The notes under the pieces are model-generated. The model ran no database searches. It worked only from the letters and a program-made list of their open reading frames with translations, and was not told where the DNA came from. Shown piece after piece: positions 25,025 to 32,374 of a DNA stretch of 36,242 nt; within the stretch, counting starts at the first letter, position 1; each line of letters opens with the position of its first letter. Position numbers and translations under genes: made by a program. The DNA is from an uncultured Christensenellaceae bacterium (GTDB taxonomy: Bacteria > Bacillota > Clostridia > Christensenellales > Borkfalkiaceae). The stretch covers positions 1 through 36,242 of the forward strand of contig CAJUJO010000015.1 of the NCBI GenBank assembly GCA_910586675.1, given 5' to 3'.

Positions 25025-25950
25025 AATATTGCGATCTTCATTGCGACGCCCTCACGCAAGAGGGCGTTTTGCAGGTTACAAAGCAAAATCTTATCGCGGG
25101 CGGTTGTTTTTTGCAGTGCTTTGCCGCGTTTGTTTCCGCGCGGGAAGGGCGGTTTTCGCAGGCGCTTGCGCTTGCCGATCAATTCGACGAACTGTGCGTC
25201 CGGGAAAGTTACAATCCCGTAACCCGTTATTCTGATCTTCGGAAAGATAAAATCAACGTCTTATTTACCGTGGAAGAGGGGGGCGCGGCGGAAGGGAGCC
25301 TTGCAAAGATAGAGGCGCTCTATTCCCGCGGCGCGCGCATGATGACGCTCGTCTGGAATTACCCCAACGAAATAGGCTTTCCCAATTTTCCCGATTACGA
25401 AGCGCTTTGCGCGGGGAAGGTGTCTCCCGAGCGCAGAGAAACGGGGCGGGGGTTGACGGAGTTCGGATTCCGCGCGGTGGAAAAGATGAACGCGCTCGGC
25501 ATGATCGTAGACGTATCGCACGGGAGCGACAAGCTCTTTTGCGACGTGGCGTCGGCGAGTAAAAAGCCGTTCGTCGCAAGTCATTCGGGCGCGGCGTCCG
25601 TCTGCGCGTGGGCGCGCAATCTGACGGATAAACAAATAAAGACGCTTTCGGAATGCGGCGGAGTCGTCGGTTTGGATTTCTGCGCCGATTTTACTTCACC
25701 CGATAAGAGCGCGGAGGGGCAGAGGACGGCGCTCCTTGCGCACGCGCGGGCAATCGTGAATGCGGGCGGTGAGGACGTCCTCGCGATCGGGAGCGATTTT
25801 GACGGGATACCCGAAAATCCTTATCTAAAAAATCCCGCCTATATTCCTGCCTTTTTAGAAGAGTTGGAAAGGGAGTTCGGTTCCGCGGCGGCGGAAAAGT
25901 TCGCCTTCAAAAACGCTTTGCGCGTTTTGAAAGACAATTTAACGGCATAA
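25021..25950 (+). CDS. Membrane dipeptidase (peptidase M19, renal dipeptidase family)
   Basis: This is a 309-residue binuclear-zinc dipeptidase from the ATG at 25021. Zinc ligands follow the M19 pattern: His7 and Asp9 in DLHCD, the bridging Glu near 85-86 in VEEGG, His167 in VDVSHGSD and His188 in ASHSGA, followed by GSDFDG. Family members cleave a range of dipeptides, including D-amino-acid-containing ones. No signal peptide is seen, so it is probably cytosolic. The start at 25021 overlaps the stop of the spoVM-like ORF. An ATG at 24931 in the same frame would add 30 residues that do not fit the family. It is not part of this block in B. subtilis. Confidence 0.9.
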   Translation: MKYCDLHCDALTQEGVLQVTKQNLIAGGCFLQCFAAFVSAREGRFSQALALADQFDELCVRESYNPVTRYSDLRKDKINVLFTVEEGGAAEGSLAKIEALYSRGARMMTLVWNYPNEIGFPNFPDYEALCAGKVSPERRETGRGLTEFGFRAVEKMNALGMIVDVSHGSDKLFCDVASASKKPFVASHSGAASVCAWARNLTDKQIKTLSECGGVVGLDFCADFTSPDKSAEGQRTALLAHARAIVNAGGEDVLAIGSDFDGIPENPYLKNPAYIPAFLEELEREFGSAAAEKFAFKNALRVLKDNLTA

Positions 25951-25983
25951 AAAAAGAACCGCTTTCAAGCGGTTCTTTCTGTT
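25951..25983. terminator. Bidirectional terminator between the dipeptidase gene and rpmB
   Basis: A 12-bp stem AAAGAACCGCTT / AAGCGGTTCTTT (25953-25964 with 25967-25978) has A-runs on the left and T-runs on the right. It therefore ends transcripts from both converging strands. Confidence 0.9.
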
Positions 25984-25989
25984 TTTCGA

Positions 25990-26178
25990 TTATACGCGTT
26001 CCACTTTATCGCTTTTCAGGCATCTCGTGCAAACGTAATCGTTTACGACTTTTCCTTCCTTCATATAGGATACCTTCTGCACGTTCGCCTGAAACGTTCT
26101 CTTCGTCTTGCGATGGGAATGGCTTACGTTGTTGCCCGAAGTCTGACCCTTTCCGCACACGCTGCAAACTCTCGACAT
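25990..26178 (-). CDS. rpmB: 50S ribosomal protein L28
   Basis: This is a 62-residue basic protein with the L28 pattern: SRVCSVCGKGQTSGNNVSHSHRKTKR, then FQANVQKVSY and VCTRCLKSDKVERV. The four cysteines (two CxxC pairs) indicate the zinc-binding form. The start at 26178 has GGAGG eight bases upstream. A longer in-frame reading to 26280 is rejected because its 34 extra residues are unlike L28. The minus-strand orientation within this block is the same as in B. subtilis. Confidence 0.96.
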   Translation of the reverse strand: MSRVCSVCGKGQTSGNNVSHSHRKTKRTFQANVQKVSYMKEGKVVNDYVCTRCLKSDKVERV

Positions 26179-26251
26179 ATCATACACCTCCGATGGGTAA
26201 ATTCCTTTGATTTTCGGCGCAAAACAATCCTTTGCAAAAACCGACGCAATT

Positions 26252-26280
26252 ATGATACCATTTCCGTAAAAAAAAATCAA
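26252..26280 (-). promoter_or_regulatory. Promoter of rpmB
   Basis: On the minus strand: TTGATT (26280-26275), a 17-bp spacer and TATCAT (26257-26252) preceded by TGG, an extended -10. The leader is about 65 nt. Confidence 0.65.
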
Positions 26281-26341
26281 TTAAAAAGCGGGAGGAATTG
26301 TAAATATTTTTGCCGTTTCAGGAAAATTTTTTCAATAACGC

Positions 26342-26370
26342 TTGCAAAATTATCCATAATAATGTAGAAT
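26342..26370 (+). promoter_or_regulatory. Promoter of the asp23-fakA operon
   Basis: TTGCAA (26342-26347), a 17-bp spacer and TAGAAT (26365-26370). The SD TTAGGAGAG lies just before the ATG at 26397. Confidence 0.7.
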
Positions 26371-26396
26371 AGGAAATGTAGGTTTAGGAGAGCATT

Positions 26397-26747
26397 ATGT
26401 CAGTTAGCACGAGTAACGCATATGGAAAATTTTCAATATCCGATTTGGCGATTGCCAAAGTCGCGTCTCAGGCTGCGGTGGAAAGTTACGGCATCGTGGA
26501 TACGGTGCCGCGCCGTTTTACCGACTCGCTCGCCGAACTTCTGAAAAAGGACGCGGGAGGAAAGGGCGTGAAAGTAACCACGTCCGGCAACCGTATTTTT
26601 ATCGACGTATACGTTCTCATCAAATACGGGGTTTCCATAGAAGCGGTCGCGGAGTCGTTGAAGGGCGCGATCAAATACAAAGTAGAACGGTTTACGGGTA
26701 TGATCGTCGACACCGTAAACGTGAACGTCATGGGCTTAAAGCTGTAA
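26397..26747 (+). CDS. Asp23/Gls24 family protein (YloU-like)
   Basis: This is a 116-residue protein with the Asp23 pattern: an N-terminal segment ISDLAIAKVASQAAVESYGIVD, central strands (GVKVTTSGNRIFIDVYVLIKYGVSI) and a C-terminal IVDTVNVNVMGLKL. Members are abundant envelope-stress proteins in staphylococci, and in many Firmicutes the gene precedes fakA, as it does here. A precise biochemical function is not known. Confidence 0.93.
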   Translation: MSVSTSNAYGKFSISDLAIAKVASQAAVESYGIVDTVPRRFTDSLAELLKKDAGGKGVKVTTSGNRIFIDVYVLIKYGVSIEAVAESLKGAIKYKVERFTGMIVDTVNVNVMGLKL

Positions 26748-26790
26748 CTGCCCGCATCCTTATTGATGATTGAATTTTAAGGAGCGTTTC

Positions 26791-28443
26791 ATGCAGAAAA
26801 CGATAAATTGCGCGGTATTCCGTAAAATGGTTTTGACCGGCGCGAAAATGCTTGATAATAACAGGGCTAAGGTGGACGCGCTCAACGTCTTCCCCGTACC
26901 CGACGGAGATACCGGTACCAATATGTCGCTGACCATTCAGTCGGCGGTGAAGGAGTTGAGCGGCTGCTCGTCCAATAATTTTATGGACGTTTGCGACTGC
27001 GTATCCAAGGGCGCGTTGCGCGGCGCGCGCGGCAACTCGGGCGTTATTCTTTCCCAGATCTTCCGCGGCATCTGTTCGGTGCTTCGCGACGGAAAACCCG
27101 AGGTCGATACCAAAACGTTTGCAAAGGCGATGGAAGCGGGCACGAAGATCGCATACAACGCCGTTTCCATTCCCAAGGAGGGCACTATTCTTACCGTCGT
27201 CCGCATGATGAGCGAATACGCTTTGAAAGCGGCGAATAAGTATAAAGATTTTGAAACCTTCCTTCCCGCAGTCATCGAAGAGGGGGATAAAGCGCTCGCA
27301 AAGACGCCCGAACTTCTTCCCGTTCTCAAGAAAGCGGGCGTCGTCGATTCAGGCGGCGTCGGCCTCATGACCATCATGCGCGGCTTCCTTGCGGCGCTCA
27401 TGGGGGACGAGATCGTTTCCGAAATTCAGACGGAGGCCGCAAATTCCGCTTCCGCGCAGGACGCCGACTTCGGCGACAATTCCGACATCATCAATATGGA
27501 TCTCGGCGAAATTCAGTTTGCCTACTGTACGGAATTTTTCGTCATCAATCTGAAAAAGAGCACCACGCTCGCCGACATCGATAAGCTGCGCGAGCATCTC
27601 ATGGGGATCGGCGACAGCGTTATCTGTATCGGCGATCTGGAAATGATCAAGGTGCATGTGCATACCAACTGCCCCGGCGTCGCGCTCACGTACGCGCTGG
27701 AGCTGGGCGAGCTTGACCGCCCCAAAATCGAGAATATGCTCGAACAGAACCGCGCGCTTAAAGCCAAGATCGAATCGGAAAAGAAAGATCAGGGCATGCT
27801 TGCCATCTGCGCGGGCGAGGGAATCAGCGAAATTTTCAAAGATCTGTTCGTCGACCGCGTGATAGAAGGCGGACAGACCATGAATCCTTCGGCTTCCGAC
27901 ATCGCTACGGCGGTGCAGAAGATCAACGCCGACGCGGTGTTCGTGTTCCCCAACAACAAAAACATCATTCTCGCGGCGGAGCAGGCAAAAGCGCTTGTGG
28001 AAAACCGCACGATACACGTTATTCCCACGAAAAATGTGCCGCAGGGCTTTGCGGCGGCGCTCTCGTTCAGCCCCGAAGCGAGCTCGGAAGAGAACAAAAC
28101 CAACATGATCCACGCGCTCGACAACGTAAAGGCGGGGCAGGTAACGCATGCCGTGCGCACGACTAACGTCAACGGTTTCAGCATCAAGGAAGGGGATATT
28201 ATCGGTCTTGATGATAAGAAGATTCTTGCAAAGAGTAATTCCATCGACGATACCGTATTAAAGTTGCTCGATAAGCTCAAAGAAGATTCGCACGAGGTTA
28301 TCACGCTCTATTACGGCGAGGGCGTCAAGGAGGAGGAAGCGTCGGCGCTTGCGGATAAGGTTTCCGAAGCCTTCCCCGACTGCGACGTGGATTTCCACTT
28401 CGGCGGTCAGCCCGTTTACTATTATTTGCTGTCTTTGGAATAA
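26791..28443 (+). CDS. fakA: DAK2 domain fatty-acid kinase ATP-binding subunit (FakA / YloV)
   Basis: This is a 550-residue protein. The N-terminal DhaL-type nucleotide domain contains the metal-binding Asp set FPVPDGDTGTNM (34-45) and RGARGNSGVILSQI. A middle region and a C-terminal DegV-related part (about 310-550) follow. In Gram-positives FakA works with a FakB lipid-binding partner to phosphorylate exogenous fatty acids; no fakB is in this window. Start chosen as the ATG at 26791 with AAGGAG six bases upstream; an in-frame TTG at 26770 has no SD. It is co-transcribed with asp23 (43-bp gap). Confidence 0.94.
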   Translation: MQKTINCAVFRKMVLTGAKMLDNNRAKVDALNVFPVPDGDTGTNMSLTIQSAVKELSGCSSNNFMDVCDCVSKGALRGARGNSGVILSQIFRGICSVLRDGKPEVDTKTFAKAMEAGTKIAYNAVSIPKEGTILTVVRMMSEYALKAANKYKDFETFLPAVIEEGDKALAKTPELLPVLKKAGVVDSGGVGLMTIMRGFLAALMGDEIVSEIQTEAANSASAQDADFGDNSDIINMDLGEIQFAYCTEFFVINLKKSTTLADIDKLREHLMGIGDSVICIGDLEMIKVHVHTNCPGVALTYALELGELDRPKIENMLEQNRALKAKIESEKKDQGMLAICAGEGISEIFKDLFVDRVIEGGQTMNPSASDIATAVQKINADAVFVFPNNKNIILAAEQAKALVENRTIHVIPTKNVPQGFAAALSFSPEASSEENKTNMIHALDNVKAGQVTHAVRTTNVNGFSIKEGDIIGLDDKKILAKSNSIDDTVLKLLDKLKEDSHEVITLYYGEGVKEEEASALADKVSEAFPDCDVDFHFGGQPVYYYLLSLE

Positions 28444-28459
28444 GAGTTGCAAAGGAGAA

Positions 28460-28488
28460 AAGGAGCGGAAAAGTCCGCTCTTTTTTTA
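28460..28488 (+). terminator. Rho-independent terminator after fakA
   Basis: The stem GAGCGGA / TCCGCTC (28463-28469 with 28474-28480) has a 4-nt loop and is followed by seven T. It separates asp23-fakA from recG. Confidence 0.9.
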
Positions 28489-28513
28489 TAAAATAAAGGT
28501 GAAATATTCAATT

Positions 28514-28527
28514 TATTATATTATAAT
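28514..28527 (+). promoter_or_regulatory. AT-rich -10 region directly before recG
   Basis: TATTAT (28514-28519) and TATAAT (28522-28527) lie just before the ATG at 28531. No SD and no convincing -35 are visible. Either -10 predicts a leader of about 5 nt or none. Confidence 0.45.
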
Positions 28528-28530
28528 ATT

Positions 28531-30534
28531 ATGAAAATAACGCAAATTCGCTCTATGACAGAAAAGCGGGCGAAGGACTTTGAAAAATTGAATATTACCG
28601 ATACGGCGGATCTTGTAAGGTATTTTCCCCGCGCCTATCTCGATATGACTTCCCGCGTTTCGGTGCGGGAAGTCTTTCACAACGATATGGCGCTCGTCGC
28701 CTGCCGCCTGACTTCCGTCGCGCCCGTCCGCTATACGGGGCGGGTCAAATACGTGCGCGCCTATCTCGAACAGGACGGGGACGTCTTTTCCGCCGTCTGG
28801 TTCAATATGCCGTATCTTGCGGGAAGACTGAAAGCGGGGGAGTATCTCTTTTACGGGCGAGTGCAGAACAGGTACGGGCAGGTTACGCTCGTCAACCCCT
28901 CGTTCGAGCCGCTCCTGAAAAATACGCGCTTAAAAGGTTTGGTGCCCGTCTATCCCCTGCGCGCTTCGCTCACGCAAAAGGCGGTGCGCGACTGCGTGGC
29001 GCAGGCGTTGAAGGCGGAAGCTTTCCGTTCGGTCATTCCCGCCGAGTTGATAGATAAATATAAAATCGCCCCCTTAAAAGAGGCTTATTTTGCCATTCAT
29101 GCGCCGAAAACGCAAAAAGAAATGCAAAAAGCTTCGGAACGCATCGCGTTGGAAGAATATTTTACGCTGATTTCCGCGTTCAAACTCATCAAAGGGGATA
29201 AAAATGAGGCGCGCTCCCGCAGATACTGCGTTTCCGAGCGGGATATTTTCGAGTTTGAAAAACGCTTTTCCTTTGAATTCACGGCGGGGCAGCAGAGCGC
29301 CGTCCGCACGATTTACGAAAACCTCACGTCGCCCTTCCGAATGAACCGTTTGTTGCAGGGCGACGTCGGGAGCGGCAAAACGGCGGTTGCGCTTACGGGT
29401 ATTTTTATGGCGGTCAAGAGCGGTTTTCAAGCCGCATACCTATCTCCGACGGAAGTGCTCGCCGCGCAGAATTACCGTCTGTTACAAAAATTATTCTCGG
29501 AATACCGTATCGGATATTTGGCGGGCGGTTCTTCGGCGAAAGAAAAACGGGAAATAAAAGCGGCGCTTGCGGCGGGGGAGATTGATATTCTTTGTGGCAC
29601 GCACGCCGTATTGCAGGCGGATGTCTCTTTCTCTTCGCTTGCCTTTTGCGTCTGCGACGAACAGCACCGTTTCGGGGTCGCGCAGCGCAATATATTGAGC
29701 GAAAAAGGGGAATCGGTCGATATATTAGTCATGTCGGCAACTCCTATTCCGCGCACGCTTTCGCTCATCTTTTACGGCGATCTCGATATAACCGTTATTC
29801 CCGACAAGCCGAAGGAACGGCAGGAAATTTCCACCTCGATCATTCCCGCGTATAAATACGACGACATGCTCGCCTATATCCGCAGCCGGACGAAGGCGGG
29901 CGGGCAGGCATACTTTGTCTGCGCAAAAATCGATGACGACGAAGGGCAGGTTACTTCCGTTACCGAACTGTTCGAGGAGCTGCGGGGAAGATTGCCCGAC
30001 GTGCGCTTCGCGCTCCTGCACGGGCGCATGAAGGAGAAGGAAAAGTCGGAAGTCATGTCGGCGTTCCGCCGTAAAGAATACGATTGTCTCGTTTCCACAA
30101 CGGTCATTGAAGTCGGGGTGGACGTTCCCGACGCGACCGTCATGGTCATATACAACGCCGAGCGGTTCGGTCTTTCCCAGCTTCACCAGCTGCGCGGCAG
30201 AGTAGGGCGGGGGAGCGAGAAGAGCTACTGCTTCCTGCTCGTCGGCTCCGAGAGCGAGACGGCGCTCGAACGTCTCAATGTTCTGAAAACGACGACCGAC
30301 GGCTTCAAACTCGCGGAAAAGGATCTGGAGCTGCGCGGGAGCGGGGATTTTCTCGGAACGCGGCAGAGCGGTAAATTTCTGAACGAAATCAAAAATCTCA
30401 AATATTCCTCCGAGGTGATTTTTACCGCAAAGCGCCTTTCGGACGAAGCGTTCGATCGCCGTTTGAACGCCGAAGAAATCAGATCCGCAGCAATGAAAAA
30501 GTACGAAAGTCTGAAAGACGTCGTATTGAATTGA
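28531..30534 (+). CDS. recG: ATP-dependent DNA helicase RecG
   Basis: This 667-residue superfamily 2 helicase regresses stalled forks and processes branched DNA. The N-terminal wedge/OB domain begins with KRAKDFEKLNITDTADLVRYFPRAYLD. Walker A is GDVGSGKT (277-284) and DEQH is at 376-379. The C-terminal helicase motifs include ATPIPRTLSLIFYGDLD, VSTTVIEVGVDVP, QLRGRVGRG and the RecG-specific LRGSGDFLGTRQSG. The length is normal. It follows fakA as in B. subtilis. An ATG at 28555 is possible but would cut into the conserved N-terminal segment. Confidence 0.96.
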   Translation: MKITQIRSMTEKRAKDFEKLNITDTADLVRYFPRAYLDMTSRVSVREVFHNDMALVACRLTSVAPVRYTGRVKYVRAYLEQDGDVFSAVWFNMPYLAGRLKAGEYLFYGRVQNRYGQVTLVNPSFEPLLKNTRLKGLVPVYPLRASLTQKAVRDCVAQALKAEAFRSVIPAELIDKYKIAPLKEAYFAIHAPKTQKEMQKASERIALEEYFTLISAFKLIKGDKNEARSRRYCVSERDIFEFEKRFSFEFTAGQQSAVRTIYENLTSPFRMNRLLQGDVGSGKTAVALTGIFMAVKSGFQAAYLSPTEVLAAQNYRLLQKLFSEYRIGYLAGGSSAKEKREIKAALAAGEIDILCGTHAVLQADVSFSSLAFCVCDEQHRFGVAQRNILSEKGESVDILVMSATPIPRTLSLIFYGDLDITVIPDKPKERQEISTSIIPAYKYDDMLAYIRSRTKAGGQAYFVCAKIDDDEGQVTSVTELFEELRGRLPDVRFALLHGRMKEKEKSEVMSAFRRKEYDCLVSTTVIEVGVDVPDATVMVIYNAERFGLSQLHQLRGRVGRGSEKSYCFLLVGSESETALERLNVLKTTTDGFKLAEKDLELRGSGDFLGTRQSGKFLNEIKNLKYSSEVIFTAKRLSDEAFDRRLNAEEIRSAAMKKYESLKDVVLN

Positions 30535-30577
30535 CTGCCGCAGGGCGAGAAAGTTTTTGCCAAACGGCAATAACCGT

Positions 30578-30604
30578 TTGACAATTTTCCCTGAGTGGTA
30601 TAAT
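30578..30604 (+). promoter_or_regulatory. Promoter of ssrA
   Basis: TTGACA (30578-30583) and an extended -10 TGGTATAAT (hexamer 30599-30604) are separated by 15 bp. An overlapping TATAAT at 30604-30609 would give 20 bp. Transcription would start about 20-25 nt before the mature tmRNA 5' end, leaving a leader for RNase P to remove. Confidence 0.75.
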
Positions 30605-30631
30605 ATAATGGAAGAACGGATCTTTGCATTC

Positions 30632-31019
30632 GGGCCTGTTTCGGATTCGATTGCAAGCGGATTCCGTCGGACGCACGCCGGAGGCTCGGCTCCGTAAAAA
30701 CGGACAAATTCTAAATGCTGATAATAAAAGCAGAAGATCCACTGTTGCGCGTCGCTCCGTGCGCCGCGTAGCGCTTGCGGCTTAACCTGAGTTAAGCTCC
30801 GTCCCGCTCCGATTGCCTACGGTCGGAAACGGGGCGTCAATTCAGTAGGGAACGTTGCTCCTTGGTTTGTTTCCCCCTTGGCGCGATGAATTTCGGAAAC
30901 ATGCCCTCGGAGAAGTTTGTTTGCGGACTTTCCGAAGGCGAGATTAACCGTAAACTAAGCGTGTAGTGTCCGCGGAGGAACCTTGTAAGACCGCAGTTCA
31001 ATTCTGCGCAGGTCCACCA
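30632..31019 (+). ncRNA. ssrA: Transfer-messenger RNA (tmRNA)
   Basis: This is a 388-nt molecule that rescues stalled ribosomes and tags the nascent chain for proteolysis. The 7-bp acceptor stem GGGCCTG (30632-30638) pairs with CAGGTCC (31009-31015), followed by an encoded ACCA. The T-arm is CGCAG-TTCAATT-CTGCG. The tag frame starts at GCT (30717) and stops at TAA (30783-30785). The spacing from GTAAAAA to the resume codon is 23 nt, the same as in E. coli. The tag is 22 codons, begins ADNKSRR and ends RRVALAA, and contains six arginines; the ALAA end is the ClpXP degron. Tags encoded in E. coli and B. subtilis are 10 and 14 codons. Confidence 0.95.
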
Positions 31020-31100
31020 ATGTCGTTAAAGGTTGAACACCCTAATACGGAATGCATTTTCGTGAGCGGTGTTTTCGGCTTTATCGCATACAACTAAATG

Positions 31101-31133
31101 AAAAGCACAGGGCTGTCAGCCCTGTGCTTTTTC
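31101..31133 (+). terminator. Rho-independent terminator of ssrA
   Basis: The stem GCACAGGGCT / AGCCCTGTGC (31105-31114 with 31118-31127), extended by A-T pairs, is followed by TTTTTC. It lies about 80 nt after the tmRNA 3' end. The trailer between (31020-31100) has no supported gene. Confidence 0.92.
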
Positions 31134-31204
31134 TATCTACGGGATGGGATGAAAAATGATATTTTGTTAAAATACGTTGAAAAATATTAAAAATGTCAAT
31201 ATAC

Positions 31205-31233
31205 TTGTCAAATGAGCCAAACGGTGATATAAT
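31205..31233 (+). promoter_or_regulatory. Sigma-A promoter for the DUF1622 gene
   Basis: TTGTCA (31205-31210), a 17-bp spacer and TATAAT (31228-31233) with extended TGA. The predicted leader is about 14 nt before the ATG at 31254, with only a weak SD (AAAAGCGG). Confidence 0.85.
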
Positions 31234-31253
31234 AAGAAAAAAGCGGTATTTTT

Positions 31254-31673
31254 ATGGAAATATTCAAAAAGGTTTCAGAAATTTTTGATTTGATCGTAAA
31301 TTATCTGATTTTGTTCGTAGAACTTATCGGTATAATCATTTTAATCTATACCGTAGTTTTGGCGGTGATCGGTCTTATCAAGCGCCAGCCGCATACGAGG
31401 TTAAAGCTTGCCGAAGGGATAGCCTTGTCGCTGGAATTTAAGATGGGCGGCGAATTGCTGCGTACCGTTATCGTGCGCGAATGGAACGAACTTCTGATTC
31501 TCGGCGCCATCATTCTCTTGCGCGCCGCTTTGACGTTTCTGATTCAATGGGAAATTAAAATCGAACGGAAGAGCGGAAGTTTATCGGACGAACAGCTTCA
31601 CGACATAAAGACCCCGCTTTCCCAGGACGTAAAAACCAAGAAGTCCGACGAGAAAACCGATCATGAAAAGTGA
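31254..31673 (+). CDS. DUF1622 family membrane protein
   Basis: This is a 139-residue protein with a membrane helix at about 15-42 (LIVNYLILFVELIGIIILIY and on), a conserved cytosolic or re-entrant segment (LKLAEGIALSLEFKMGGELLRTVI) and a second helix (LLILGAIILLRAALTFLI). This layout matches DUF1622. A hydrophilic, Lys/Asp/Glu-rich tail follows from about 103. The function of the family is not established. The hydrolase gene follows after 27 bp and is probably co-transcribed. Confidence 0.85.
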   Translation: MEIFKKVSEIFDLIVNYLILFVELIGIIILIYTVVLAVIGLIKRQPHTRLKLAEGIALSLEFKMGGELLRTVIVREWNELLILGAIILLRAALTFLIQWEIKIERKSGSLSDEQLHDIKTPLSQDVKTKKSDEKTDHEK

Positions 31674-31700
31674 AGGCGGGAAGGAGCGGAGAGGCTAAGG

Positions 31701-32336
31701 ATGCAAAATGCGTTTTGCGGGAAAGATTTTGATTATTTGTTATATCAACCGGAGAATTATTCTCCCGAAACAAAATATCCTCTGATTGTATTTCTACACG
31801 GTTCGGGGGAGCGGGGCGACGATATCGAAAAAGTCAGGCGTTACGGCATTCCCAAGTGTTGCGAAGAAAAATTGCTTTCCGCGTTTGTGCTTGCGCCGCA
31901 ATGCAGAACGGGGCGGATATGGAATTCCCAAACGGAGAAGCTGTACGCGCTGATTTCCGAAATCATGGAAAAATATCCGATAGACGCCGATGCGGTTTCC
32001 GTTACGGGGCTCTCGATGGGCGGGTTCGGCGTATTTCAGATGATTACGGATTATCCGCATTTATTCAGCGCGGCTGCGCCCTTGTGCGGGGGAAGCGTTT
32101 CGTGGCGGCTGAACGTGGTTGCGCATTTGCCCATTCGCATTTATCATGGCGAACGGGATGAAAACGTCGATTGTTTCTATTCCCGCGACGCTTACAAGAA
32201 ACTCAAACAATTCAATGCGGCGGATGCATCCTTGATTGTATATCCTGATCTCGGGCACAATATATGGGATTATACCTATCGTGAAACCGATCTTATCGAT
32301 TGGCTGATTTCCCAAAGAAGAGTAGAATCTAAATAA
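31701..32336 (+). CDS. Alpha/beta-hydrolase (esterase / prolyl-oligopeptidase-like)
   Basis: This is a 211-residue single-domain alpha/beta hydrolase. The oxyanion region is VFLHGSGERG, the nucleophile elbow GLSMGG, the acid probably the Asp in YHGERDENV, and the catalytic His in DLGHNIWD. It resembles small esterases related to poly(3-hydroxybutyrate) depolymerase and to carboxylesterases that trim acylated sugars. It has no signal peptide, so it is cytosolic. The substrate is unknown. The SD GAGAGGCTAAGG adjoins the ATG. It is convergent with the AraC-family gene. Confidence 0.88.
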   Translation: MQNAFCGKDFDYLLYQPENYSPETKYPLIVFLHGSGERGDDIEKVRRYGIPKCCEEKLLSAFVLAPQCRTGRIWNSQTEKLYALISEIMEKYPIDADAVSVTGLSMGGFGVFQMITDYPHLFSAAAPLCGGSVSWRLNVVAHLPIRIYHGERDENVDCFYSRDAYKKLKQFNAADASLIVYPDLGHNIWDYTYRETDLIDWLISQRRVESK

Positions 32337-32340
32337 TATA

Positions 32341-32374
32341 TCCCGCGCTTAATAAAGCGCGGGAATCTTTTTTA
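32341..32374 (+). terminator. Terminator after the hydrolase gene
   Basis: A 10-bp stem TCCCGCGCTT / AAGCGCGGGA (32341-32350 with 32355-32364) is followed by ATCTTTTTT. On the minus strand the tract after the stem is ATATATT, so it is a poor terminator for the convergent gene. Confidence 0.9.

Noticed and set aside
26179..26280. Longer N-terminus for rpmB
   Set aside because: The 34 added residues are unlike L28, and the ATG at 26178 has GGAGG at the right distance.
26770..26790. TTG start seven codons upstream for fakA
   Set aside because: It lacks an SD, whereas the ATG at 26791 has AAGGAG at ideal spacing.
31020..31097. A 25-codon ATG frame directly after the tmRNA 3' end
   Set aside because: Its ATG uses the last bases around the tmRNA CCA end, there is no SD, and the region is a processed trailer before the terminator.
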